This document shows positions 53,505-63,424 of a stretch of 64,000 bases of DNA, piece after piece. Both the position numbers and the translations under genes were made by a program. Within the stretch, counting starts at the first letter, position 1. Each line of letters begins with the position of its first letter. The DNA is from an uncultured Ruegeria sp. (GTDB lineage: Bacteria; Pseudomonadota; Alphaproteobacteria; Rhodobacterales; Rhodobacteraceae), in contig NZ_CANNGO010000004.1 in assembly GCF_947504215.1 (NCBI RefSeq), forward strand, positions 272,264-336,263, read 5' to 3'. The notes under the pieces were generated by a model that was given only the letters and a program-made list of their open reading frames with translations, was not told the origin of the DNA and made no database searches.

Positions 53505-54437
53505 TCAGCTGTAGATACCCGCCCGAAACGGATCGTCGTCGTCAAAGATCAGTTTACCTTCAGCCATCACATAGGCCTGCCCGGTTAGCGAGGGGGTCAC
53601 ACCACCGTTCGGCCCAGGTTGGTAAGACAGCCTATAAGGGCTGCCGATCACGCTTTCCTGTAGGATTTCGTCCCTCGGTGCCAAACGTCCCGCCGCGGCG
53701 AGACATGCCAATCGCGCAGAGCTGCCTGTGCCGCAAGGCGATCGGTCGTACTGATCATCCGGACACAGCACGAAATTGCGACTATGAACACCTGCATTCG
53801 GAGAGGTACCCTGAAAGATGACGTGATCGACGGGCTCGTGGTTCTCGCCACCAACCCCCTGCGCCACGCAAGCCTGGCGGATTTCAATCGCCATATCCGT
53901 CATGTGACGAATGTTACCCGACACCACCGGGATTGGGCTTGGCTCGACTATAAAGAACCAGTTGCCACCATAGGCGACATCGCCGGTTACCGCGCCGTAG
54001 TTTTTTGTTTCGACCGTGACAGCCGTCTGCACGAGGCGGCTTTCGACATTGGTGACTCGCACGGTATTCGGATCCAGCACGTCTATCGTTACCACGCCAG
54101 CCGGGGTTTCGATCTTATGAGACCCCGTCCCAATCCGACCAAGATGTGCAAGCGTCACGCCTAAACCAATAGTACCATGTCCACACATCCCCAGCACCGC
54201 GTCGGCGTCAAAGAAGATCACTCCGGTCTCGCAGCTGGGATCCACCGGGTCGACGAGCAGCGCTGCAACCATGCCGGGCTGCCCGCGTGGCTCCAGCAGA
54301 ATGGATTTGTAGAATGCTTCATGCTCCGTAGCGAGTCTTTGGGCACGGAGTTCCTGCGGCCCGGACCCCAAATCCGGACCGCCCTCCAGAATTACCCGCG
54401 TGGGCATTCCACCTGTATGGCTGTCGATTACATGCAT
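53505..54437 (-). CDS. 4-hydroxyproline 2-epimerase (proline racemase family)
   Basis: A 310-residue enzyme with both catalytic cysteines: Cys85 in MCGHGTIG and Cys235 in DRSPCGTG. The opening HVIDSHTGGMPTRV is typical. The presence of a GHG after Cys85, the operon partners and the length fit 4-hydroxyproline 2-epimerase (trans-4-hydroxy-L-proline to cis-4-hydroxy-D-proline) better than proline racemase. The start overlaps the DapA-family stop by 10 nt. Confidence 0.88.
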   Translation of the reverse strand: MHVIDSHTGGMPTRVILEGGPDLGSGPQELRAQRLATEHEAFYKSILLEPRGQPGMVAALLVDPVDPSCETGVIFFDADAVLGMCGHGTIGLGVTLAHLGRIGTGSHKIETPAGVVTIDVLDPNTVRVTNVESRLVQTAVTVETKNYGAVTGDVAYGGNWFFIVEPSPIPVVSGNIRHMTDMAIEIRQACVAQGVGGENHEPVDHVIFQGTSPNAGVHSRNFVLCPDDQYDRSPCGTGSSARLACLAAAGRLAPRDEILQESVIGSPYRLSYQPGPNGGVTPSLTGQAYVMAEGKLIFDDDDPFRAGIYS

Positions 54438-55387
54438 TCAGCGATAATCCCACCCTGACGGGACCAGTCGGCAAACCAGGCGCGGAACAAAGCATATTGC
54501 TGTTCGCAATAATTGCGCTGCGCATCCGTCAATTCATCGGTTTCGTTAAAGTGGAGGCGATATTCCTCCTCACCATTCAGCACCAACAAGTGTTTATAAT
54601 AGAGAACTAGGTCTGTGCCCTCATCAAAACTCGCGAGAACGCCAAAGGCCTCCTCCAGTTCAAGCGCACGTTTCCGGGCTTCGGCATGGCCTGCGGCGGC
54701 TTTCTGAGAGAGCGCCGCCAAAAGCAGCGCCTCTTTCGGAAGGGCTGTTCCGATCCCGGTAATCGATCCGGTGGCCCCGCAATTCACAAACCCATGGTAG
54801 ACCTCGGTATCTACACCCACCATCAGGGTGACTTCGTCATCTTTGGATGTGATATGCTCTGCCGCATAGCGCAGGTCGTCCTTGCCACCGAATTCCTTGA
54901 ACCCAACAAGGTTTGGATGTGCGGATCGCAACGCGAAGAACAGGTCAGCCTTGGTGGCAAAACCATAGACCGGGCTGTTGTAGATGATCGCTGGCACATC
55001 AGGTGCCGCCGTCAGAATTGCTTTGAAATGATGTTCCTGCGCCGCCATGGATGACCCACGCGACAAAACCCGCGGGATCACCATCAAGCCGACGGCGCCC
55101 ACCTTCTGGGCATGAGCCGCATGCGCCACCGCTGATTTCGAGTTGATCGCGCCGGTTCCAACTACAACCGGAAGACCCGCAGCCGCCAGGCGTTCGACCC
55201 CCTCCATCCGTTCAGCGTCGGTCAAAAGGGGCCAGTCCCCCATCGAGCCACAATAGACCACTGCAGACATCCCGGCCTGGATCATCTCTTTGCCCTTTTT
55301 GACAAGGGCATCGTAATCCGGGGTCCGATCCGCTTTGCAGGGTGTCATCAAGGCCGGCATGGTGCCAGAGAAGATCGTCTTGGGCAT
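54428..55387 (-). CDS. DapA-family lyase, probable pyrroline-4-hydroxy-2-carboxylate deaminase
   Basis: A 319-residue DHDPS/NAL-superfamily TIM barrel. The Schiff-base Lys lies in LVGFKEFGG, with the conserved Tyr in YNSPVYGF and a GSMGDWPLL loop where DapA has GTTGE. In hydroxyproline clusters this family deaminates pyrroline-4-hydroxy-2-carboxylate to alpha-ketoglutarate semialdehyde. It is first in the operon. A possible GntR-type site, TTGGATACAA, lies about 100 bp upstream at 55486-55495. Confidence 0.85.
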   Translation of the reverse strand: MPKTIFSGTMPALMTPCKADRTPDYDALVKKGKEMIQAGMSAVVYCGSMGDWPLLTDAERMEGVERLAAAGLPVVVGTGAINSKSAVAHAAHAQKVGAVGLMVIPRVLSRGSSMAAQEHHFKAILTAAPDVPAIIYNSPVYGFATKADLFFALRSAHPNLVGFKEFGGKDDLRYAAEHITSKDDEVTLMVGVDTEVYHGFVNCGATGSITGIGTALPKEALLLAALSQKAAAGHAEARKRALELEEAFGVLASFDEGTDLVLYYKHLLVLNGEEEYRLHFNETDELTDAQRNYCEQQYALFRAWFADWSRQGGIIAECM

Positions 55388-55605
55388 TTCGCGTCTACTT
55401 TCCTGAACGTTTCAAAAGCTGCCAGAGCAACGACTTGCCGGACCAGTTCACACTGAAAGGCCTGCCAAAGACGTCTTATGGGATATTGGATACAAAATCC
55501 ACAGATAATTTCACCTTAGGCCCATAACCCGTTCGCCAAAATATCTGGCACTTCCAGGTGACCTGTTTCCCGACCAAAGAAACAGAACGCCGCTAAGCGC
55601 CCTGC

Positions 55606-57498
55606 TCAGTAGATTAAGTTCAACATCAAGAGAGAGACCACCAAGAATAGAACTGTCATGACCCCGCCGGAGCGCACAAAATCCATAACTTTATAGCCCG
55701 CAGGGCCCATGATCAGAGCGTTCACCTGATGCGTCGGAATGATAAAGCTGTTGGAGGTCGAAATAGCCACTGTCAGCGCAAAGACGGCAGGATTGCCGCC
55801 AGCCGCGACCGCGATCGATACAGCGAGTGGAACAAGTAAAACTGTGGCTCCGACATTTGACATCACCAGCGAAAAGGCCGTGGCCAATATCGCAACGCCG
55901 GCCTGAAGTGCCCAAATCGGCCAGCCGTTGAGAATGATCATGATCTGCTGGGCAATCCACGCGGCAGTTCCGGTATTCTGCACGGCTTGCCCCAGCGGTA
56001 TGAGGCAGGCGAGCAGGAATACAGTGTTCCATCCGACGGCGCGATAGGCCTCGTCGACGCTAAGCACTCGGGTGAGCATCATTCCGGCCGCTCCGGTCAG
56101 CAAGCAAAGAGACAATCGAACGTCAGTGAACAAAATCAGTGACAGTGAAATTGCGAAAAACGCCAAGGCCCACCCGACCTTTTGCGGGCGCAGTTCATCT
56201 TGCGGAAAGTCCGTTGTAACGACAACAAAGTCCGGATCCCGCTTGATCCGCATCAGGTTGTCCCACCTAGTGTGGGCAACCAGCATGTCCCCAGCATGAA
56301 AGTTTTCAAGCCCGATCTGGGTAGAGTCATGTGTTTCTGACTCGACGTGGCTGAGGGTTTCCTCGCCTCGGTGGATGGCAAGCAAGGACATGCCATAGGT
56401 CTTGCGAAACAAAAGCTCACGAGGGCATTTTCCGATCAGCTTGCTGTCGGGTGTCACAACCACTTCGGCAATTCCGGCATTGGTAGGCGCAAACTCTTCG
56501 ACAAAGATATCCAGTTCCGGAAGAACGGTCAGCCCAAATTTCTGCGCGAATTCCTCCACGACCCAGCGTCGTCCAATGATGGCAAGTCGACAAGGCGCGG
56601 CAATCTCGGCCGTTAAAACTTGCACCATTGAGGTCTTACCACGGTAGAATGTCGAGATAATGTACAGGTGGTTTTCATGGTTGATATCAGCCAGAACCTG
56701 CCCCACCAAAGGGCTTTCGGCTGGCACAATCACCTCAAAAACATCCGCTTTGAGCCCGTAGACACGTTGCAGATACTCCTGCGTACCCTGCCCCGTCCCG
56801 GTGTTTTCAGACCCGGTGCCACCAGGCAGCACCCACCGCCCCAGCAGTAGGAAATACGCGATCCCAGTCAGAATTAGGGCCGCCCCTATAGGCGTTACCG
56901 AGAAAAGGCCAAACGGTGCTATTTTTTGACCGTCCGGCAGGCCTTCGTTTGCCGTCAGGATTAGATCGTTCAGCAATATCAGTGGCGACGAACCAACCAT
57001 CGTCATTGTGCCACCCAAGATGGCGCAAAATCCCATGGGCATCAGCAGCCGCGACAGGGGAATTCCGGACCTTGACGATATTCGGCTGACGACCGGCAGA
57101 AACAATGCTGCCGCCCCGACATTCTGCATAAAGGACGAAATAACACCGACGGTACCCGATATGATCGGCAAAACCCGACCCTCGGATGTGCCGCCGTATT
57201 TCAGAATAACCGCCGCAACCTTGTTCATGATACCCGTTTTGTCCAAACCCGCGCCGACGATCATGACCGCGATGATGGAAATCACGGCGTTTGAGGCAAA
57301 CCCATCAAAAAGATGCGTAACATCTGCGAGGTTCTGAAGCCCTGGCGCGTAGCTCAGCAGACCAACAATCACGAGGACCAATATGGCGGAAAGATCAATT
57401 CTGACAATTTCGGATACAAACAGAAAGACGGTAAAGGCCAACAGAGCGCAAACCACTCCCATTTCAAACGTAAAGGCCACTTGTTCCACAGAATTCAC
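55606..57498 (-). CDS. DASS/SLC13-family transporter with central TrkA-C (RCK_C) domains
   Basis: A 630-residue membrane protein. The N-terminal helices (VCALLAFTVFLFVSEIVRID onward) and the C-terminal set, including AISTSNSFIIPTHQVNALI, frame a soluble middle part (about 215-400). That part has two TrkA-C-like units, one around VFEVIVPAESPLVGQVLADI and the other around EVVVTPDSKLIGKCPRELLF. The GTMTMVGSSPLILLND segment resembles a helical-hairpin site of DASS carriers. Members move dicarboxylates, sulfate or related anions. It is 218 bp from the hydroxyproline operon on the same strand; any link to it is uncertain. Confidence 0.85.
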   Translation of the reverse strand: MNSVEQVAFTFEMGVVCALLAFTVFLFVSEIVRIDLSAILVLVIVGLLSYAPGLQNLADVTHLFDGFASNAVISIIAVMIVGAGLDKTGIMNKVAAVILKYGGTSEGRVLPIISGTVGVISSFMQNVGAAALFLPVVSRISSRSGIPLSRLLMPMGFCAILGGTMTMVGSSPLILLNDLILTANEGLPDGQKIAPFGLFSVTPIGAALILTGIAYFLLLGRWVLPGGTGSENTGTGQGTQEYLQRVYGLKADVFEVIVPAESPLVGQVLADINHENHLYIISTFYRGKTSMVQVLTAEIAAPCRLAIIGRRWVVEEFAQKFGLTVLPELDIFVEEFAPTNAGIAEVVVTPDSKLIGKCPRELLFRKTYGMSLLAIHRGEETLSHVESETHDSTQIGLENFHAGDMLVAHTRWDNLMRIKRDPDFVVVTTDFPQDELRPQKVGWALAFFAISLSLILFTDVRLSLCLLTGAAGMMLTRVLSVDEAYRAVGWNTVFLLACLIPLGQAVQNTGTAAWIAQQIMIILNGWPIWALQAGVAILATAFSLVMSNVGATVLLVPLAVSIAVAAGGNPAVFALTVAISTSNSFIIPTHQVNALIMGPAGYKVMDFVRSGGVMTVLFLVVSLLMLNLIY

Positions 57499-58191
57499 CG
57501 AGACGTTGTCTTCTTTTGTCTAAAGAGAACAGTTAAACCATCACGCCCACGCTGTCATGAAATTTCGGTTTTCACGACATAAACGAAATAAAATTTCAAG
57601 CCTCGACGATAGCTGCGTGCCCTTCACCTGTTCACACAAGAGAATGAAACTGCTCCTCTAGTAAATCGCAGCGTATTTTCCGACACTGGTTTGATTACGG
57701 AAGAATAGGGCTTCGCAGTGTGGGGCCTGCTTGCGTTGTGAGCTACTCAGAACGCAAAAATCCGCCTTTCGGAGTCTTGTTTGTTTGTTTTAGTGGTTGC
57801 GGGAGGGCACAACCACCTTTGCCGAACGCTGCTAGGGTGTCTGGTTTGAAGTTCAGGAAGCCGACACCAGCAAACCTCTGTCGACGCTACTGCCACGCGC
57901 TACTTACTTGTCGTTCACTGAAGCAGGGATAGGGTAGCGATCTGGATAAGGTCAAGCTTGCGAGTCTCTATAGTTTTGCAGGTTGGAGAGTTTCGGAATA
58001 CTGGCGGTTCTTACCATCAAGTAAGTTTGCCAAAAACCTTAGAAAACAGCGTTGACCACCTTCCAGCTACTCTTCGTCAAGCAATTTGGGATCACTCGAA
58101 GCCTTATTCGGCGAAATCGACGTATTTGGCATTTTGATACCAGTTGGAGATCTCCATTCGTAGGGACAAAAGCACAAGACCCTATCAAAGG
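57499..58191. other. 693-bp region without a supportable gene
   Basis: No ORF here resembles a protein family. The only notable structure is a 7-bp stem GTGGTTG (57793-57799) with CAACCAC (57810-57816) around a G-rich loop. A possible weak terminator for the ABC operon on the minus strand pairs TAGGG and CCCTA around 58162-58185. The part nearest the DASS gene, about 57500-57600, is AT-rich and probably holds its promoter. Confidence 0.5.
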
Positions 58192-58947
58192 TTAGATCGC
58201 CAAATACTCTTCCCTAAGCTGGCTATTCTCCAATACATCGTTTGCTGTACCGTCAAAAACGATGCTTCCAGTATCCAAAATGATCGCTCGATCAGCCAGT
58301 TCGAGGGCGCGGACCGCGTTTTGCTCGACGATTATTGTGGTCATACCTTGTTGCTTAACGTGGACAAGTGTCTTCTCGATCTCGTCGACAATTACCGGGG
58401 CCAAACCTTCATAAGGTTCATCCAACAACAGAACTTTGATGTCTCTGGCCAGCGCTCTCGCAATCGAAAGCATTTGCTGTTCGCCGCCGGACAAGGTGAT
58501 CCCTTCTTGTTTGCGGCGTTCGCCAAGTCTCGGAAACAATTCGTAGAGCCGTTCCAACGACCAGCCAACCGGAGGTGCGATCTGGGCCAGCTGCAAGTTT
58601 TCTTCCACGGTCAGCCCTGGAATGATCCGCCTGTCTTCGGGCACAAGTCCGAGACCTTCTGTTGCGGCCTCATAGCTGGCCATCTTGTGAAGAGGTTGAT
58701 GATCGAGCCAAATTTCCCCGCGCCTGACTTCTGGATCCCCTAAACGAGCTATCGAGCGCAACGTCGACGTCTTTCCAGCACCGTTTCGGCCCAATAAGGC
58801 CAAAATTTCACCTTCGTGCACGTTAAAGCTAACACCCTGAACGATGTAGCTTTCGCCATAGTATGAATGCATATCCCACACGGACAGAAACGCCGGGGCC
58901 GTGCTGGCTATGTTTGCGTTCTTCGAAAAGTCAGGTTTCTCGTTCAT
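58192..58947 (-). CDS. livF: branched-chain-amino-acid-type ABC ATPase (LivF-like)
   Basis: A 251-residue ATPase with Walker A GRNGAGKTST, signature LSGGEQQMLSIARAL and Walker B VLLLDEPYEGLAP, the LivF variant with EPYEGL. A short N-terminal extension of about 20 residues precedes the usual start. It is last in the importer operon, 10 nt after LivG. The family carries amino acids, urea, amides and other compounds, so the symbol denotes family only. Confidence 0.9.
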   Translation of the reverse strand: MNEKPDFSKNANIASTAPAFLSVWDMHSYYGESYIVQGVSFNVHEGEILALLGRNGAGKTSTLRSIARLGDPEVRRGEIWLDHQPLHKMASYEAATEGLGLVPEDRRIIPGLTVEENLQLAQIAPPVGWSLERLYELFPRLGERRKQEGITLSGGEQQMLSIARALARDIKVLLLDEPYEGLAPVIVDEIEKTLVHVKQQGMTTIIVEQNAVRALELADRAIILDTGSIVFDGTANDVLENSQLREEYLAI

Positions 58948-58957
58948 AGCATTGACC

Positions 58958-59713
58958 TCACGCTGCTTCGCCTAGGTAGGCTTCTCGAACCTTAGGGTGG
59001 CCGCGGATTTTTTCCGGGACATCTTCCACCAACGGGGTACCTTGCGCCAGGACAGTAATCCTTTCGGCAAGGCTGAACACGACATGCATGTCGTGTTCGA
59101 TGATCGCGATGGTAATGTCCCGTTCATCTTTGATCTGCTTCAGCAAATCGATTGTGTTATTGGTGTCCGCTCGCGCCATACCGGCGGTGGGTTCATCAAG
59201 CAGCAAAAGTCGAGGGTTTTGGCTGAGGCACATGCCAATTTCCAGCCGCCTCTTGTCGCCACGCGAAAGCGACGCTGAGTGCATATGACGTTTATCCGCC
59301 ATATTCATTTCCTCAAGCATCGCTTCGGCCTGCTCAACAATCGCTGTTTCGTTGGCAATCGTCTCATAGGCGTGCATTCGGAAGGCACCATCCCGCATCG
59401 CGAAAATTGGGATCAGCATGTTTTCCATAACCGTCAACTCACCGAAAATCTCCGGAGTTTGGAATACTCGGCTTATACCCATCTGGTTGATCTGATAGGG
59501 CTCAAGACCAAGAACCGAAGCATTGTCAAACAACACGGCACCGGTATCAGGCATCAACTTACCCACAAGGCAATTGAGCAAAGTTGACTTTCCTGCACCG
59601 TTTGGGCCGATAATGGCGTGAACCGAGTTTTCTTCGACACTCAGGTTTACATCGGTAAGGGCTTTGAGGCCACCAAACCTCTTGCTTACGTCTTTGACTT
59701 TCAGGATTGCCAT
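58958..59713 (-). CDS. livG: branched-chain-amino-acid-type ABC ATPase (LivG-like)
   Basis: A 251-residue ATPase with Walker A GPNGAGKST, signature region LSRGDKRRLEIG, Walker B LLLLDEPTAGMAR and an H-loop in AIIEHDMHVVF. The signature has LSRGD instead of LSxGxQ, a variant known in LivG/UrtD-type subunits. Lies between livM and livF, 12 nt from livM. Confidence 0.9.
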   Translation of the reverse strand: MAILKVKDVSKRFGGLKALTDVNLSVEENSVHAIIGPNGAGKSTLLNCLVGKLMPDTGAVLFDNASVLGLEPYQINQMGISRVFQTPEIFGELTVMENMLIPIFAMRDGAFRMHAYETIANETAIVEQAEAMLEEMNMADKRHMHSASLSRGDKRRLEIGMCLSQNPRLLLLDEPTAGMARADTNNTIDLLKQIKDERDITIAIIEHDMHVVFSLAERITVLAQGTPLVEDVPEKIRGHPKVREAYLGEAA

Positions 59714-59725
59714 CGTCGCTTACCC

Positions 59726-60931
59726 CTATTCTGCCGGCTCGGATTCGCCCGACTTGGTTTCATCGGTTTGTGGCTTCTTTCGTTTTAAGCGGTTCAAGAT
59801 GCGCTGACCTCCTTCAACAAGACCGCCTGGAAGGTAAATCACGACAAGCATGAACAAGATGCCAAGTGTCAGATGCCATCCTTTGCCGATGAACGGGTGT
59901 ATGACGAATACAACTGCGTCCTCGAGCCCGTCTGGTAGGAATGCAAACCAACTGTGAAGCACGTTGTCGTTGATCTTTGAGAAGATGTTCTCAAAGTACT
60001 TGATGAAACCTGCTCCCAGGACCGGTCCAATCAGGGTGCCAGACCCACCGAGAATGGTCATTAGAACAACTTCACCCGAAGCGGTCCACTGCATACGCTC
60101 TGCACCTGCCAACGGGTCCATGGCCGCCATCAGCCCACCAGCCAGACCTGCATACATGCCCGAAATGACAAACGCCGCCAATGTATAGGGCTTGGAATTC
60201 AGGCCAGTGTAGTTCATCCGTTGCTGGTTTGATTTTACGGCGCGAAGCATCATACCGAATGGCGAACGGAAAATGCGGATCGCCAGATAAAACACCACCA
60301 TCATGATCACGGCGCACATATAGTATCCGGCGTTGAAGTCGAAACTCCAGGCCCCGACGTCCAGAGTATAGGTCGCACGCATCGGGACACCGAACAGATG
60401 TGGCAGGTCCGGGGCGTTCGCACTCTGCAAAATCTGCGGGTCGTCTGAGTAAACTTGCAGCCCGGTTTCGCCGTTAGTGAGGTTAAACTTTGGGTTGGAC
60501 AAAACCGAATAGGCCAAGGCAAAACTCATCTGTGCAAAGGCCAGAGTCAGGATTGAAAAGTAGATTCCCGAACGACGCAGACTGACAAAGCCGATGAGTA
60601 GTGAAAACAAACCTGCCACGACAACACTCAGCGCGATAGCGGGGATAACGCTGTAACTGAGCAGTTTGAACATCCAGACGGCAGAGTAAGAACCCACCCC
60701 AAGAAACGCCGCATGGCCAAAGGACAGATAACCCGTCAGGCCGAACAGAATGTTAAATCCGATCGCGAATATCCCGAAAATCACGAAGCGCTGCATCAGG
60801 TCCGGGTATCCCGCGTTGAACTGCGCCATTGCACTGTCGGTTGGGAACGGGTTCAGAATGAACGGTGCCAACAACGTGAGGATGGCAACAACGATGAGTA
60901 AGCTGGTGTCTTTTTTATTCAGTCCCAACAT
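59726..60931 (-). CDS. livM: branched-chain-amino-acid-type ABC permease (LivM-like)
   Basis: A 401-residue membrane protein of the LivM family. Hydrophobic helices alternate from residue 10 on, with [22 protein letters not shown] and [21 protein letters not shown], the conserved cytoplasmic loop. The C-terminus ends in a highly charged tail ([16 protein letters not shown]). It is 3 nt downstream of livH. Confidence 0.9.
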   Translation of the reverse strand: MLGLNKKDTSLLIVVAILTLLAPFILNPFPTDSAMAQFNAGYPDLMQRFVIFGIFAIGFNILFGLTGYLSFGHAAFLGVGSYSAVWMFKLLSYSVIPAIALSVVVAGLFSLLIGFVSLRRSGIYFSILTLAFAQMSFALAYSVLSNPKFNLTNGETGLQVYSDDPQILQSANAPDLPHLFGVPMRATYTLDVGAWSFDFNAGYYMCAVIMMVVFYLAIRIFRSPFGMMLRAVKSNQQRMNYTGLNSKPYTLAAFVISGMYAGLAGGLMAAMDPLAGAERMQWTASGEVVLMTILGGSGTLIGPVLGAGFIKYFENIFSKINDNVLHSWFAFLPDGLEDAVVFVIHPFIGKGWHLTLGILFMLVVIYLPGGLVEGGQRILNRLKRKKPQTDETKSGESEPAE

Positions 60932-60934
60932 TGT

Positions 60935-61966
60935 TTATTCCTCCATCACGCCTTTGCGGCCCATCAACCCTCGCGGGCGCGTCAGCAGCACGACGATGGC
61001 AACAAGGTATATGATGATCTGGTTGATGCCGGGTATCGTAGTGGTGGCCCAGGTCGTTGAGGCAAAGCTTTCCAAGATACCCAAAAGGAACCCTGCCAAT
61101 ACTGCCCCAGGCAATGAACCCATGCCGCCGACAACAACCACGACGAAGCTGAGAACCAGAAAGTCCATACCCATGTGATAATTTGGAGGGTTCAGCGGCC
61201 CGTACATCACTCCGGCAAGCCCAGCTACAGCAGCGGCGATGCCGAACATGATAGTGAATCTTCGGTCAATGTTGATACCCAAAAGCCCAACGGTTTCGCG
61301 ATCCGCCATCCCGGCCCTGACAACCATCCCAAAGGTTGTGAATTGCAGGAATGAGAAGACCGCACCGATGATTGCGACAGCAAAGCCAAAGTAAACCAAC
61401 CGCCAGATTGGATAGATTATTGCGTTCGTATCAAAGCCGACCATGATGCCTAAATCAATCGAGCCGCTTAGCGCATCTGGCGCAGGTGTCTGGATAGGGT
61501 TCGCACCAAAGAAATACTTGACGATTTCCTGCAGAACGATTGCCAAGCCGAAGGTCACAAGAATCTGGTCTGCGTGCGGGCGCTTGTAGAAATGCTTGAT
61601 TAAACCTCGTTCCATCACATACCCGACCAGCAACATGATCGGGATCGCAAAAAGAATGGCCAGCGGGACGGACCAGTCAATGATTGTGGCGCCAACCTCT
61701 GGACCGAACCACGCTTCGACGTAAGGGGTTTCAACCTTTAAAGGGTTTCCCAGAAAATCCTTCTGGGTTTCGTCAAGAGTTTCGAAACTCAGGCCCATGA
61801 GCTTTTGCACGGTCACGGCACAGAACGCACCGATCATGAACAGGGCCCCGTGAGCAAAATTCACGACACCGAGCGTGCCGAAGATCAAAGTCAGGCCCAA
61901 CGCGATGAGCGCATAAGCCGAACCTTTGTCCAGCCCGTTGAGTATCTGCAATAGGATGGCGTCCAT
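60935..61966 (-). CDS. livH: branched-chain-amino-acid-type ABC permease (LivH-like)
   Basis: A 343-residue LivH-family permease, starting LQILNGLDKGSAYALIALGL. The FGTLGVVNFAHGALFMIGAF block and the GMVVRAGMADRETVGLLGIN coupling loop are typical. A segment at about 48-75 (ETLDEQ-like polar region) is longer than in ordinary LivH. It follows the binding-protein gene after a hairpin. Confidence 0.9.
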   Translation of the reverse strand: MDAILLQILNGLDKGSAYALIALGLTLIFGTLGVVNFAHGALFMIGAFCAVTVQKLMGLSFETLDETQKDFLGNPLKVETPYVEAWFGPEVGATIIDWSVPLAILFAIPIMLLVGYVMERGLIKHFYKRPHADQILVTFGLAIVLQEIVKYFFGANPIQTPAPDALSGSIDLGIMVGFDTNAIIYPIWRLVYFGFAVAIIGAVFSFLQFTTFGMVVRAGMADRETVGLLGINIDRRFTIMFGIAAAVAGLAGVMYGPLNPPNYHMGMDFLVLSFVVVVVGGMGSLPGAVLAGFLLGILESFASTTWATTTIPGINQIIIYLVAIVVLLTRPRGLMGRKGVMEE

Positions 61967-62036
61967 CGGCCCACCTCAAGGTTGGTCAGAATGTGTTGAG
62001 CGGTATCGGTCGGGCTGATTTACCCGGCCACAAGTG

Positions 62037-62060
62037 TCTGGCCGCCGAGTGGCGGCCAGA
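62037..62060 (-). promoter_or_regulatory. intercistronic hairpin between the binding-protein gene and livH
   Basis: Perfect 10-bp stem TCTGGCCGCC (62037-62046) and GGCGGCCAGA (62051-62060) around GAGT, 17 nt past the binding-protein stop. No T-tract follows on the minus strand, so it probably acts as partial terminator or 3'-end protector. Confidence 0.65.
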
Positions 62061-62077
62061 TCTCAGCCAGAATTTTT

Positions 62078-63424
62078 TTAAGCGCCGGGATTACACTTGC
62101 CGAGTTCGCCGCCAGCAAACATCGGATGCTCAGGATCGTACTCGACCTGCGCACGCGGCGTGATCTCCACGATTTCCAACGTGTCATACTCGTTGGTCGG
62201 GTTTTCCTTGCCCCGCACAACCAGTACGTCTTTGAAGCACTGGTGATCCGCTCCGCGATACCAGGTCGGGCCGTTGCCCAGCCCGTCAAACTCAAAGTCC
62301 TCCAGCGCCTCTGCAACACCACATGGGTTGAAGGTGCCTGCGCGCTCGCACGCGTCCGCATACAGCAACGTCTGTGCATAGCAGGTTTGGGCGGAATTTG
62401 ACGGTGGCTTGCCATACTTTTCACCGAAGGATTTTACGAAGGCTTTGGTGCCCTCATCCTGCAGCTGCCAGTTCCAGTTCATCGAACCCAGCACGCCTTT
62501 GATGTTCTCGCCCGCGCCAGCGGCCATCAACTCCGAGTACAATGGCACAACGATCTTGAAGTCCTTGCCATTCGCGACTTTGTCGAGCAGCCCGAACTGA
62601 ATGGCGTTGGTCAGTGAGTTCACCATATTCCCGCCGTAATGGTTCAGAACCAGAACATCCGCACCTGAGTTCAAAACCGGGGTGATGTAGGACGAGAAGT
62701 CCGTCGATGCGAGCGGTGTTTTGACCGTGTTAACCGTTTCCCATCCCATGGCTTCCGTGGATGCAACAATCGACTCTTCCTGGGTCCAGCCCCAATTGTA
62801 GTCGGCCGTCAGATGATACGCACGGCGTTCTTTACCCATCTCAGCTGCAAGTACTGGCGCCAGCGCGGCACCCGACATGTAGGCGTTGAAGAAATGGCGG
62901 AAACCATTGGCTTTCTTGTCTTTGCCCGTGGTGTCATTCGCGTGGGTCAGACCGGCCATGAAGATTACGCCAGCTTCTTGGCAAAGGCCTTGAACAGCAA
63001 CAGCCACACCCGAGGACGATCCTCCGTTGATCATGATCGCCCCGTCTTTTTCGATCATGGATTTGGCCGACGCACGAGCAGCGTCCGACTTGGTCTGGGT
63101 ATCGCCAGTAACGAATTCGACTTTCTTGCCAAGGATACCATTGCCCTTGAGAACCTTCGAAGAGAAGGTATTCATGCAACCGCCATCGCCTTCACCGTTC
63201 AGGTGTTCGACGGCTAATTGCTGAGCGAGCAACTCATCATTGCCTTCTTCAGCGTAAGGTCCGGTTTGAGGTACGTTAAAACCCAAAACAACCGAAGAGC
63301 CTGTCGGCTCATTCGTGTAAGCTGCGGCAGATGAAGCTGTAAAGATAGTAGGTAGGGCTAATCCGGTACTTGCGACGGCACCAGACTTCAACACGCCGCG
63401 GCGTGTGACGTTTTTGTTAGTCAT
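62078..63424 (-). CDS. periplasmic substrate-binding protein of the LivHMGF-type importer
   Basis: A 448-residue type I periplasmic binding protein. The N-terminus VTRRGVLKSGAVASTGLALP has a twin-arginine signal, unusual for LivK but common for larger amide/urea-type relatives. The mature part has VVLGFNVPQTGPYAEEGND, MINGGSSSGVAVAVQGLCQE and HYGGNMVNSL. Six or more Cys (for example DGGCMNTF and GKCNPGA) may form disulfides. It is first in the operon and followed by a hairpin. Ligand unknown; an amino acid, amide or urea-like compound is likely. Confidence 0.88.
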   Translation of the reverse strand: MTNKNVTRRGVLKSGAVASTGLALPTIFTASSAAAYTNEPTGSSVVLGFNVPQTGPYAEEGNDELLAQQLAVEHLNGEGDGGCMNTFSSKVLKGNGILGKKVEFVTGDTQTKSDAARASAKSMIEKDGAIMINGGSSSGVAVAVQGLCQEAGVIFMAGLTHANDTTGKDKKANGFRHFFNAYMSGAALAPVLAAEMGKERRAYHLTADYNWGWTQEESIVASTEAMGWETVNTVKTPLASTDFSSYITPVLNSGADVLVLNHYGGNMVNSLTNAIQFGLLDKVANGKDFKIVVPLYSELMAAGAGENIKGVLGSMNWNWQLQDEGTKAFVKSFGEKYGKPPSNSAQTCYAQTLLYADACERAGTFNPCGVAEALEDFEFDGLGNGPTWYRGADHQCFKDVLVVRGKENPTNEYDTLEIVEITPRAQVEYDPEHPMFAGGELGKCNPGA

